From NCBI RefSeq assembly GCF_921293095.1, contig NC_060254.1, forward strand, positions 111,066,917-111,130,916: a DNA stretch of 64,000 bases, written 5' to 3'. A program made the translations under genes and the position numbers. The stretch is from Ischnura elegans (lineage: Eukaryota > Arthropoda > Insecta > Odonata > Coenagrionidae). The notes beneath the pieces are model-generated. The model worked only from the letters and a program-made list of their open reading frames with translations, searched no databases and was not told the DNA's origin. Position 1 is the first letter of the stretch, and each line of letters starts with the position of its first letter. This document shows positions 34,032 through 46,274 of the stretch, in pieces.

Positions 34032-34850
34032 ATTTTTTTCGTAACAATGACTGAGAAAGATAAGGAGAAATGTTAACTTATTTTTGATAATTAAAAAAGC
34101 CCAAATTAATGGAAAATCTCATTTAATTTTTCGTACCAAATCATGTGCTCGTTAAATTGATGCCTCACTTCGTAAAGAGCTTATTGCAAGCGTATCAATA
34201 AATTTGGCTTTTAACTTGAGTTAAAGGAGTTATGAAATATTGTTTATAACATTTCAATGATTGTAATAATGCCTCCGTTGAAACTTGTGAAATACGAAAC
34301 CTCGTTTAAAATTGCTTCCAAATCCATTGGCACGTTACAAGGAACTATAAAATTGTCTACTAAATTAGAATTAGATATTATAATTTTTAAACAATTAATG
34401 CAGTACAATAATATTAATAACATACTTATAATATAAATTTCCAATTAATATTAACTTATTTTTCGTATCAAATACGATCAAACATATGAGAAAGCAGAAA
34501 ATGTTCTCTTGGTTCATTCAAAATCAGTTGTTCAAAATTTGTCCAAAAATAAACAATGCATTTTAAATGCATTTATGTATGTTTTAAATAACTAATTCAG
34601 TTTTATGATATGTATAATTTAAATTTACTATCACCAGTATAATCTCAAATTCCAATGTTAAAAAAATTAATTATTTAAACAAAATGTGAAATGACAATAA
34701 AATTATTGCAAATACATAAAAAATAGTTATAAATTCAGAATATGCGGGTCAAAAACAATAATAATAGACCTTTAGGTCAAATATATACATAATAACAACG
34801 GCGTAATTAATTTTGGCCAGCTTTTTTCGATTTGGCACCACTGTGCAGCG

Positions 34851-36850
34851 GTTTTTATCGAGTGTATGTGAGTAAAAACATTTGTTTATACATATTTATT
34901 GATTTAAAATATCCTTTTGAAATAACTTAATGTTTTAAAAGATACACAGTTGGTGTTTAATTTGAGAGCTTCGATATTCGACGAAAACTTTGAAGCAAAC
35001 GAGAAGCACATCTGAGTTTTCCTATTTAGATGAGCGTGGTGTGGGTTTTTTCCTCCATAACCGTGATTTTTTTCCTTAGACAAACCTGTACAGAAGTGAG
35101 AGCATTTGGGCAACTACTGCAATGCCTTCGCCATATTGTGTGCTTGTTTATTGCTGGCCTCTTTTGCGGAAAATGTAGATTCGGAGCACCATTCGCGAGA
35201 TTCATTCATTCGCTGCGTGATTGAATCGCTCCGTGGATTCACTGGACTTTGGAGCGTGCATTATAACGTAATCGAATTTTCTCTCTGCCGGATCGAGCAG
35301 TTTGCCTTTGTTTCCTGAGGCTTTTATTTTCTGCCTTTCATAAAGGATGCATTTTACTGATATTTCCTCAGCGAAGCCGCCGTTTTCTCCCTTTTACAGA
35401 AAACATTATACGGTCGAAAATTTTTCTTTTTCTTTACGTTTGATTCTGCGTATAATTTTGTTTGCTGCAATCCAGCAACGATTTATAACTTGCCGATATG
35501 ATAACGGTATTTTCAGGATTGAAGTAATATAAAAAAAACTGAATTCATTTCTATTTAGTTTTATGGGGAAAATAAGCTGACAACTTGGATTCAGAGTGAA
35601 TTGAATTGTACTTATAGGATTTGATTTTCCTCATATTGTGGAATAATTTTCCACAAAAGTTTCCAAAAACATTCTCATTTGAGTCATAATTATAGATTTT
35701 TAATGGAATCAACCGATACACATACATTAATTCGATTTATATTCTATTTATATTTAAATTCTTATAAATACTTGCTAATTTTCCTCTCCGTAAGCTCTAT
35801 CACTTCAAGATGGGGTCCATATCAATTTTCTCATCAGCACTAGCAAGTAAATTCTTTGCATTTGTGAGTGTGGCTAAGGCAATCTTTGTTCTGTGACTTT
35901 CTACTTGGACCTCTAAGGAAGGTATAGTAATATAACAGGATAATTAGCTTTTCGATATAAATCAGTTTCGGAGAATCGATCGTAAAACGAATTCCACCGT
36001 ATATTGAATGGGTATTATTTCCATACGAGGAATCATTTTTTGTCATATTATTTTGATTATTATTTGATTAAATAAATTGTTATAATTTGACCAAATGGTT
36101 TTGTGGTAAGCACACAAAAAATAAAACGAAAAGGTTAAAAAACACATTTTCCCAAAAAGACGGTAAAAGCATTAAAAAGTGGAAAATAAGATTTTCATCA
36201 CTTCGAGAAAAAAGCTAGGGTGTTGATTGAATTTACATATTTAGAAATGAGTGTGGGAGAGAAAGATGAGAGGTGAGTAAATATTAATAATAATGAAACC
36301 TAATCAGCACATACTGTTCATTCTCCGTGTGACGTAATGATTACCTTTTACTTTTCAGAGCATTTCGGAGTTTTTGGAAAAACCGCGTTTTTTAGTCATT
36401 TTCATTTTATTTTTATTTTCCACTTTTCAATGGTGAATAATGTTATCGACTAAAACAGAGCTGTTAATGAAATTTCTGCCAAAATATTTATAACCAACGC
36501 TATCTATTGATTCAATTTATAACAGTTTTCACGAGGAAGTTTAGTTTATTGATTAGAGCATAATGTAACAAAATTTCAAATGTCTGATTATTGATATTGT
36601 ATTTCATCAGGATCGAGCAAGTGTGGAAAATATCAATCCGCTCTGATGATAAATAGTGAGTTAAAAACCAATTATAAGATTCCAATCAATGAAACAGACT
36701 AAGAAACGAGCAAGTCAAGAAAAATGGTGTAAAAATATCCATTTTTCCAAAGTACAAAATATGATTATGATGAAAAAACACAAATCGTAATTTCCGCCTT
36801 TTTTTAAGTTCTAATCGAACCAGATTTCAAAGCATTGTATCATTTTAATC
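34851..36850. other. No supported gene
   Basis: Frames of up to 70 codons. TTAAAAAGTGGAAAATAAG (36171) and its near reverse complement (36408) form a weak inverted repeat. No element could be delimited. Confidence 0.5.
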
Positions 36851-37010
36851 ATCCTTGAAAATGACATGAATGAGAATGTGTTAAACCCATGGTCGGTTGT
36901 TGAGTTTTGGAATAAAAAAGTTTAGAAATTGCAATTTGTGTTCTTTCATCATGGATATATCAAACTTCCACAAAATCAAGCCAGAAACGATTTTATATGT
37001 GCAAAATATA
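36851..37010 (+). repeat. PLE-like terminal repeat, copy 2
   Basis: Matches 8064-8206 from CCATGGTCGGTTG to GATTTTATA. Upstream, CTTGAAAATGACAT...ATGTGTTAAACCC keeps the outline of a hammerhead core (degraded CTGANGA, stem GACAT/ATGTG, degraded GAAAC). Confidence 0.45.
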
Positions 37011-37260
37011 ATATGCTAAATGCACAAATTACAAATATAGGCCCACACATTTCAATTATTCCGCCTCGTCATAAAATCCGAGTCTTAATTGAAAAGGGCT
37101 CCACAATTTCCTAAAGTAAATCATCCCCGTTGTAGGATATCAGCGCAGACAAATTTTTTTCCGTTAAAAAATGCTAGAATTTTGTAATCAAATAAGGTTC
37201 ATGGAATGACATCATTGATGACGTTTGGTGCACGAGGAATATGCGAAATTTTTATTTAAA

Positions 37261-37325
37261 AAAAATCATCCAGAGCATTAGCTCAGTTGGTGCTTCGATT
37301 CAGTCGCATGGCAGGATCCATGTTA
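37261..37325 (+). repeat. tRNA-like A-box sequence
   Basis: TTAGCTCAGTTGG at 37268-37280 is a consensus tRNA A box. A recognisable B box is missing (GCAGGATCCATG in its place). Probably the head of a decayed tRNA-derived SINE. Confidence 0.3.
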
Positions 37326-38439
37326 TTATGGTCTGCTCACGTAAGAATACGTGTTTCCACATCCAGCGGTCGTCGTCCGGTCACGTATTTTTACGTTTTT
37401 TATTTGTAATTAGTGACTACACTCCACGAAATTATTTTGGACTAATTGCACAAAGCTATTTCTCTTGCAATAAATAAATAAAAATAAACAAAAAAATATA
37501 TGCTCATAATAAAGATGTGTATTTAAAACCAGGATTAGTTCTCACGTTGTGTGAGTTTAATTATTTACGTGTACCTTCCCCGCAAATATCCTATAAATTG
37601 CCAGCATCAAAAGGCTAGGGCGCCGGACCAAGAAGTGTTAAGCGGTGATCCACTGTTATATTTCTCGTACTATGTCTCACTGAGACATTGTCTCAGGTAT
37701 AATAATATACGGCTACTCTGTTCAAAAGGTCGTACCGTCCCTTTAACTTTTCCCTTTCCAACTCCAGAATAAAAACATAATGGAACGGCACCCTTTCAAA
37801 CTCTCTCTCTCTCTCTCTGTCCACTTAGTCCACCGCGATGGCTCCGATTATTACCCAGATAAACATTTCGTGGCCCTCGCCAAACCTCACCCCTTTCACT
37901 CCGAAAGGAACGCAATATGGAGATATTTGGAGGAAACTTGATAATTGTAAATTTTCACGGTTTATTGAATATATTAATATTTCTCGGGCTTTGCCGCTGA
38001 TGATGCTTATTAGTAGCGCCGACGTTTCGAGAAGCAAATTGTTCATCACATTTTCAGGGGAGCGATTCTGCTTCATCTTTACGCCATTTCGCCGTTCACT
38101 ATTGTGAAACATACGTTTACTCCCTCAGCCCCCCCCCCCCCAGCGCCGCTTATGTCATAGTTGACGCACAGTCGCACCAACAATTTCCATTCATCTCTTT
38201 TTATCCACCTTTGCTTCCTGTATTGAAGCTCCAACTTTCTCCAAATCATATTTTAGTTGGTACCACCGTCTCTTATTCTTCCTCACGGTTTCCGTTCATC
38301 TGTGTTTGCTTTTAGAATCGTCTTACCTCCGTCATCTTTCCTCATCACGTGATCAAAGCATCTTATTCAAAATAAAACAGAAAAACAGTTTAACAGGCTG
38401 CTGTAAAGCAATTCATCTTAAATACTCAAGCGTCATTAA
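37326..38439. other. No supported gene; microsatellite and PLE-like scrap
   Basis: (CT)n at about 37801-37818 and a C-run near 38130-38141. On the minus strand of 37975-38075, CTTCTCGAAACGTCGGCGCT then GCATCATCAG resembles PLE ends. Frames of 95 and 89 codons on opposite strands (37825-38112) cover the same bases. Confidence 0.35.
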
Positions 38440-38540
38440 ATACATTTATTTATTTCATCAAATCCAAAAACAGAATCTAAGAATACATTGGATTTATAAA
38501 ATAAGTATATAATAAAGTGCAGCAAAGGAAAAACAACAAA
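38440..38540 (-). repeat. Short retroelement tail, (TAAA)n family, copy 2
   Basis: ACATTTATTTATTTCATCAAATCCAAAAACAG matches copies at 16245 and 59715. A T/A repeat precedes TCCAAAAACAG in each. Confidence 0.45.
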
Positions 38541-39884
38541 AACACTCATTAAATTTACTCATATATCATGTGTATTATGTTACCAACATGACCGTCTTAT
38601 CCGCTGTTTAAGTAATTTTGAGAGGGAGACGAAAAGGAAGAGGGATTTAGAGATCAATTCGTCTGATGGCGACCGTGTATGTGTGAAGTTGATGATGTTA
38701 TATCAAAGAAGGAGTTTTGAGGGAATTTTAGATAACAAGGCCGTCGGATGGTAAGGGATATATGAGTCACAGATAAGCGGTGGTGAGGTTGAGTTCTGTG
38801 TTTTGCGAGAGGGTGAATATTGGGAGAATGTCCTTCGACCTATTAGTGTAAATTGTACTAAATGTTAATATTCAGTTTGTTTAGTCGACTGTCGTCAAAC
38901 GCTTTTATGGATTTATATAACAAGAAAAGGTATGCAGTCATTGCAATTTTCATGTAAATGTTAGTGTTTGAGGATAAAATCATGTTCGACTTGCCCATGT
39001 CCTTATTCTTAGTAGAGGTGTGACAACGGCGCGGGCGGTGCGCCGACGATAGGACTTCGCTCAAATAAGACGCGGCGTCGTAAACTATTGGTAGGTGCGC
39101 AACTCAACATATTTCAAAGTCTCAGGATTCTAAAAAAATGTGTGTTCATCGAATGTAAGTGGTACCCTATGTGAGCGGGGGTATACCCAATTCTGGCACG
39201 GCGGCATGCGCTATAGTTTTCTTTCCTTCCCTGTAAGTTATGCAATTCAAATATACATACATGTCTTTCGTAGTGCATAATCATCTGAGAGCATCTGATT
39301 ATCTTCTAGGTGTGCACAATTTTTTTTTCAAGTCAACGTTATATTTCTCGGATTGTATTTCAAACCCCAGTTTCAGAACGTAGCATTCAAAAGTATGAAA
39401 ATAGTAAGTTTATCTCAAATGAGCGCTCTTTGTCAGACAAATTTAATTTCCCTCAAATGGTCATCTGAACTGAGAATTAATTCGCGTAACATTTTGCTCT
39501 CGGCCATATTTGCAGATCGTTTCATGTACAAGTGCTGTAGCGCTCTCGGGATGTTTTATAAATCTCAGAACTGTGCATGTGTAGGCATTTGGATAGAAGG
39601 AAAGATGTCAAGCTTTAAGTTCATTTATTTTCATTAAACCTCTGTTACTTATGATAGTTAATAATATTCCGAGAATAGTCTCGGAGGTGTAAAGTGATTA
39701 TACTTTTGTTAAATAAGTCAGACGTTTAGTTTATACTTCAGTTGCACTTGCCTTGGTGTCCTTGTGGGTTTTTATGTCTTTATTTTTTCGCGCACCTTTT
39801 TACCGCGAAATAATATGTCATGGCCAAATTAAATTGTACTTTTCAAATAAAAACTCCCACTCTGCGGAGAATGTGCGGTGAAAT
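38541..39884. other. No supported gene
   Basis: A small GC-rich patch at 39028-39075 stands out from the AT-rich background. No domain-bearing frame. Confidence 0.5.
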
Positions 39885-40130
39885 TTGGCAGTGAGCCCAT
39901 GTTGTCGGGCTTCACACCTTGCATTCCCGGGTTCAAATCTCGGCTGGTGCGGAGAGTTTTCAGAGACTTACTAGAGCCACCTTGTGAAGGGAACTTGAAG
40001 TAAAATATTCCGTTCGTCGGGTGTTTCTCTCCAGTCTACCCTCCCTACCATTTCCTACAGCCCACAGGACCTAAACTGTAAGTCCCCTCCTCCAAATAAT
40101 TTTGGTGTCTTAATTTTGGTGGATTCTAAG
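39885..40130 (+). mobile_element. tRNA-derived SINE (family 2)
   Basis: GGCAGTGAGCCCATGTTGTC is followed by a TTCCCGGGTTCAAATCTC B box, then a ~150-bp body with GGGTGTTTCTCTCCAGTCTA and TAAGTCCCCTCCTCC blocks. tRNA-like head plus unrelated body is a SINE layout. Only one copy in the window, so the ends are approximate. Confidence 0.5.
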
Positions 40131-43100
40131 CTAATATAAAAGAAGTGCTCCTCTACTGTGTTGGTACGCTTGTATCAGTGAAGCAGGAGAGTTTCTTCGT
40201 ATTTTTGGACTCTTTGTTTATCACAAGGGAGAAATGAAATGAGGCTGCTCGATGACCAATGTAAAAGTGATAACGGCGTTGTTTATTCCGTAAACAAAAA
40301 TAGTAAAAAAAAGTATAGATGCAGTAATTTTATTGGCAGATCTGGTGCTAATGTTTAACTATAAATGATACCAGTACATTTACACTCATTGCGTTGCGGA
40401 TTCAATAAAAAAATGTATTGATGTTACCGAAAAAAATTATAATACATAATATCATTTAAATACCATAATAAACCATTATAAGTATAAAAAAATAGCACAG
40501 CGGTGAGGATCACGAATTGCTGATAACCAATTTTTTTCACTAGTATTTTTTATAATATAATTTTGCTTTGGTCATAGTATTTCCATATAAGTGGAATGAT
40601 ATTTTTTTCTTATTTATTTTGTGAGGATAGGTCTTCTTCACAAGCGAGTGATAAAATTATAATCTCTTGGTATATGGTACCGGTCATCTCCAATATATTC
40701 CTTAATAAGAATCTCTTGCCCAATTGAACCTTTATTAACATCATAGTAGATGCTCATTTGTTCGTCGGAGGTTCGTCCCGTGGGTTGGTGCGGGGAATGG
40801 CTTGGAAACTGGGCCATGAAGTTCAGAATGCACGCCGTAATGGCTCACGTGCTCAGTGGTCGGATTCCTTCTTGCAAACTATCCTGTTCGAGCGATTTGG
40901 AATGTATTCCGCTTGATTAAAATGGCATTGGAATCGGGTCAATTCTAGGCGCTTTTTCAAACGCCGAGAATTCCCAGAATAATGCGTGTCATTCATTCTC
41001 TCTCTCCCTTTTCCACTAAATAAACCCATCATCTCCAAATGCTTTTGAGCGAAAATAGATGAAAAATCATGGGCAGATTCCAATAATCCATCTGCATCCA
41101 CTCACATCCACTCCGCAAGCCATCTAAATAGGCGCGTGGTGAGGGTTGTCATGACACCAGCTGTTTACAAATATGAGGAAATAACGAAGTTCAGCCTGGC
41201 ATTTATTAAAGTCCTTTGTTGTTCGGGGGAAAAACGAATTCTGAAACCAATCCGTCGGGCACATCTCTCTAAATTTATCGTTTTGGTAAAACGTGGAAAT
41301 TTAGTGAGGTTCTAATATGATGTTCTACGAGTCGTTCTGAAAAATATCTATCTTAACTTGCCCAAGCAATCCGAGCCTCGCGCGCAGCCTCCAGGTGTCT
41401 AACGTCTCCCAGACTCATTTCTTTAACCGCAACACTTTCTGTGAGGACGTTGCAGTTTTTGACAAATCGCGCAGCTTTCCTTTTCATTCCATTAATTTCA
41501 CGGAATAAGTCTTTCTGCGTCGGATCCTATATGCTCGCTTCATATTCGAAGTAATTGTCAATATTTCCACCTTCGATCCTTTGCTTCTTCGTGAATCATC
41601 GCAATTAATTCGGATCAAATATGACGAATGAATGATAGCAAAATTCAGCACCTCTTTACTTTTGACGCCAAAATATTGTCTATCAGATATTTGTGGTCCT
41701 CCTAGGATTAAGCCCTTTCGCGGTACCATTTCACAGCTACTTAAGCAATCGCTGCCATGTTTAACACTTACGGTGTAATATCTTTCCTAATTTAACTATC
41801 CTGCAGTATTTTTTCATCTAAGAGACAGCTATAAATTGCCTGCACACCTCTATCAGTGCCCTCTAAATTCATTGATCCGTTACATTCTGAGTCCGGTATT
41901 GCGTCTTTCCATTTTACCACTAACATAAATTACGTCATAACGCGAGGGTTATAGATTGATTGTATTTTACAGTGCTAATAAATTGTTCTGAATTGCTCTT
42001 GATAATCACCATAATATTGATAATCTTTCGTATTTACTGTGCTGACCTATATTTTAGCTCTTAGTGCTTGGATTTTCATCCTGTTTCTAGTTCACAGCCA
42101 TATTTTATTCGACATTCCACCTTTTTAAATCGTCGATCGCGAAGTACAGAAACCCTATTTTTGTGATGTATTTGTATTTTTATTTACTCCTCATTTCCCT
42201 GTAAATATAATTCGTTTTGGGAGAAGAGCCCAGCTTAATCGCCAAAAATTGTATATTTGTCACCTGAGTTTGACCACGAATGGATTTTTAACACAAGAAG
42301 CTGCGGGAACACTCATGCAACGAAAATGACAGTTTTGGAGTGTTTTCCTTTTTGATGGCAAAACAAACATCACGCGTGGAGGAATTTGAGGCGTGTGAGC
42401 AACGCAAGGGAAGTGGGAAAAAATCATATTTATTCAGTCTACTCGTGAAAATATTCGAATTTGGTGTTGCTTGATTGTTCAGAGAACCCGTGCCCGCAAA
42501 TGCTCGGGATATATTTTTTTCCGCGAGGGAGCCGAATTTTTTTCATTCCGTGCGCAGCGAATGGGTAGGTGAATCGGTTTTAATTTTCTGATGGCGGAAA
42601 TGCAATAGCTTTCGGTTACGCACTGACACCATATTATGCCATTGTGTTCCTATCGCATTGTTGCTAGGTAGCAGGCATTCGGAACGGGAGTGCGATGCAG
42701 ATGTGGAATGACGTTTATTACGTTCAGAATGCCCACAAATTCGAATTGAGCGCGTTACTATCTGACACACTCTTGACCCTTCCTACACGTGTATTTGCAG
42801 CCATTGTTTTTATAATGTGTTGAAACACAGCTTCGCTTCTTGCTGAAGAAATACTGATTACCTTTTGCGGCTTCACTTTTGAAGTACCGTGAATAAACGA
42901 AGGTAAATAAAGGTACCGTGAATAGCATTTTGCGATTTCATTATTTAAATTTGATATTATGAAAACGGGACATGAAGTGAGTTGAGACAAAAACTCTAGC
43001 ATGAGTCTTATTCATAGAATGGCTATTGTTCGCCGTCATTTGATGAAGTGTTCATAACGGTTTCATTTGAATACTATTTTCCTCTATCTATAATGGGAAT

Positions 43101-44671
43101 TGTTATGTTTTTATTTGCTTATTTACAGCAGATGCATGCGTCTAAGTGGCATAATGATCATATTTTAATCATAAATAATGCCTCTGTCAGCCTCGTTAAA
43201 TGAGCATCTTAGAATTTACAAAATGAAACAAAAGAGTAACCAAATGTTTCAATGATTTACTTAATTGATGTTCACCGAAAATTTAACATTAATCTGTCTA
43301 TTAGAATTGCGAATAAGAGTAGGGAAATGTGAAATATGAATCATGATTCAACTATTACACCTACTGTCTATGAATGAGATTGAATAAAGTATAAAAACTT
43401 TCCATTTATATTTAAAAGGCATTTTGAAAACATAATACCTGGTATTTATTGATTTCAACATGTTCTGCAGAATAGAAGTACATACCAATAATTGCAGTGA
43501 TAAGTTTCAACCCGATGCCTCAGTGACAAAAGTAAAAACATTTGCCATAGTTATCGAATCATAAGAACTCCGAATGGCAAAAATATCTTAAATTTGCGTA
43601 AACCTTTTTATTAAATAGCTGGATGAAAACTCTTCAGTTCTCTGCGTCAGGCTTTTATAAGCATTTTTGAGATGTGCTTTTTTAAATTGATTCAGTGAAA
43701 CGGTATTTTTATGACGGTATTTTTAAAACGGTTTTTGTATGCACAGAATTTATTTTATATTATCTCCTACGCATGTGATCTCCCCGCTTCGAAGAATCAT
43801 TAATAAAGTATGCTCTATTACTACCGTGTCCGAAGGCGAAATTCCTTCATTTTATTACGCCTTAAATGCGCTAAATATTCTTTATACAGTGTGTTTTTCT
43901 ATGCCACATAACATATTCCTCTGTATAATAATAGTTTTCCGAATAATCGATATTGATTAGATACTTATGAAAGTGGAGTCTTAAATTAAAATTTGCCATC
44001 TATTTAATCGTCTTCTTTTCTCTTCTTCGTATTATATATTTTCCGTTATTTTAGAATGCACAATTATGTAACTTTATGACGCGATCCACAATTTTGATTT
44101 TATTATTAGAAACTCCACAAAACATTAATGAACAATATGTATTTCCTCATCTGTTGACGGGCGCTGCTTTACGACGGGCGATTCTTTACTCTTTACATGT
44201 TTGTGTTAACTTCGCTATTATGAAGATCACCCGAATTAATTAATAACGGCTTCATTTATGGAATCAATGGAATTGAGCCACCTTCCAATGTTTATCGAGT
44301 CGTGAAGCCATATGAAAATGGTATCCCATAATTATGGCTGTAGTGTTGGCAATGATGTCGGATTTCTGCTATGCTAGCACTGGATCACATGATCATGGAA
44401 ATCGCGTGTTTGAACGCTCGCTGGTCGAGTATGCCACCATGTTTTCTTGTATGTTTGGGCTAGGCAAATGATCCTATGATTCAAGCACGCAAGCAGCTTG
44501 AAATGGAGTCTTTTGCAGCCAAGTAGCATCATAGTTTACTTATTGTTTAACTATTAACTGAACTGTTCCTATTGGCAGGGGCTGATTAAGATGTCTCTGT
44601 GGTCGCAAACCCCGCAATTCCTAGATAAATAGGAAAGACGGTCATCATTAAGGCGACTTCCAATCCTAGTT
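40131..44671. other. No supported gene over 4.5 kb
   Basis: Frames reach at most 92 codons (42724-43002, minus) and lack domains. I found no TIRs, SINE boxes or LINE motifs. This is the longest unexplained stretch of the window and may be host intron or intergenic DNA. Confidence 0.45.
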
Positions 44672-44935
44672 TTAATAAAGTTTTTTTTAACTCGCTTTGT
44701 CGTTTGTCATCTTGCCCAGTACAAATCTTGCAACTCAATTTTAACCCACTTTCAGATTAGCTATCATGCTGAAAGTTTCAGGATAACTCAGAGCCAGATG
44801 AAAATATAATATTCTAACACTTTTATTGTGATTTTAACTGTATCTCGTTTTTTGCTCAGAATTTAACATTAAATATGGATATTAGTTCAAAAAGGCCACC
44901 AAAAGCCGATGAATGATTATTTAAAGGAACGAGAT
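44672..44935 (+). repeat. Dispersed repeat family A, copy 2
   Basis: Matches the reverse complement of 8960-9235 over ~250 bases, including CTTGCAACTCAATTTTAACC, AAGTTTCAGGATAACTCAG and GATTTTAACTGTATC. Confidence 0.65.
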
Positions 44936-46142
44936 TGATAGATTTGTTACAAAAAATTTGTTTGCATCAAAGTTCATTGAAAAATCGATTAAAGAAAAAA
45001 TTTGAATAAGAAATTTACTTCTGTTCTTTTTAGTTCGCGGTAAATACGTTGCTCTTTGTAAAACAAAATATTTTTCTTAACTCATTATCTTAACGAATGT
45101 AAATTAAAGATAAAAGGAGAATACCTTAAAGCCACTTGTCAAAGAAGACGCATTATCGAAGAGAAATATTTCATGCCAATGTCTTTTACAAATGTAAACC
45201 TGACAATAAAATGGCCACAGATTGCCCTTGTCCATAGCAGCCTTTAATTTCAGCGTTGGATTCTCAATTTTCATACAAAAATGTACTCTCCTCTATTTTT
45301 TCTTGAGAAATACCACCATTAATGGAAATATTGCCGGGGCTGTGTCTTGACTGTGGTTATCGATCTTAGTGTCTTTGGCATCTTCATGGACCATCTGGGC
45401 GCAGCATCACCGTTTATTGTTATCGCTGTCGATGGATCTCCGTCGCCGAAGCTGTTCCGTCGCAGGCGTCAGTGTTTCCACGGAATGCCATTGTTCTCGA
45501 AGCGGAATTTCATCCCAGGGCGGAAGAATTCATCTCCCGCGGCACCCTCCATAGCGCCTCATCAATACTTGAACTTCAGCCGCGAATTTGGAAGGGAGTG
45601 GGTGAAGTACCCTCTTTATCATTTTGACAATACCCTCTATCTCCATAATGTTCTTAGTTTTTATTTAAAGAACAAAATTGAAACTTGTTTTTCATAAAAA
45701 AATAATTCCAATCGATCTTGCAAAACCCTTTCATTATTGCTTAGAGGAAAATTTATTGTAGAAAAAATACGACTTACCCGCTAAAATATAATAATAATAT
45801 TTATTCCAAGGGGATTTCACTCTTTCCCAGTATACAAAATAATATTAGAAAAAGGCATAACATTTGTTTACATTACGGTGACCACACAATGGTAAATATA
45901 ATACAGTTTAATTTGATAATATTATCATTAATTTCGACTTAAAAAGATAAATAAATCGCTATAAAGAGAACAAACTTTTGATATAATGGTATTAAATTGT
46001 CACATTCACAGTCACATTATGTAAAACATATTACTTATAGCTGGAGGAAGTAGAATGAAAAAAAAATTGAAGAAAAAAAAGTCGAAAACAGGAAACAATT
46101 ACAAACAGGAAAGTAATTAGGTTTTCGGTGGTAAAGGACAGA
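44936..46142. other. No supported gene
   Basis: A 116-codon frame at 45347-45697 has no recognisable domain. The rest is AT-rich. Confidence 0.5.
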
Positions 46143-46274
46143 ATGAGTTGCATAGGGCAGGATATGAAGGATGTCAAAGAGAAGAAATGCGTCGCTATGA
46201 AAAGGTCAGCGGAGGGGAGAGAGGAATGGAGAGCTGCGTGTCAAACCAATCTTACGATTGCTGACTTATTGTGA
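46143..46274 (+). pseudogene. LINE ORF2 C-terminus (family L1x, copy 2)
   Basis: 43 codons ending in a stop: MSCIGQDMKDVKEKKCVAMK then RSAEGREEWRAAC. KDVKEKK(Y/C)VxxKR is shared with the copies at 50398 and 63731, and REEWRAA is the normal ending of this LINE class. 5'-truncated scrap. Confidence 0.7.

Larger units (their letters stand above)
31645..34850 (+). mobile_element. Transib (RAG1-related) transposon, internally deleted
   Basis: The left TIR 31650-31684 (CACGGTGGTCCCAAATCG...) and right TIR 34811-34845 (reverse complement CACAGTGGTGCCAAATCG...) match at 33 of 35 positions. CAGCG lies immediately outside both (31645-31649 and 34846-34850). CAC-N-GTG tips, GC-rich 5-bp duplications and this TIR length are Transib features, and the right tip is exactly the RAG signal heptamer CACAGTG. 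Inside, at 33.2-34.0 kb, are parts of a Transib-type transposase on the plus strand with the central catalytic region missing. The 31.7-33.2 kb and 34.0-34.8 kb parts show no recognisable coding. Confidence 0.8.

Noticed and set aside
36168..36435. Inverted repeat around AAAAAGTGGAAAATAA
   Set aside because: The similarity covers only ~20 AT-rich bases and does not extend outward, so no element can be defined.
37825..38112. 95- and 89-codon frames on opposite strands
   Set aside because: They overlap a PLE-like scrap and mirror each other.
45347..45697. 116-codon plus-strand frame
   Set aside because: No domain, no homologous blocks, and an alternative frame overlaps it.
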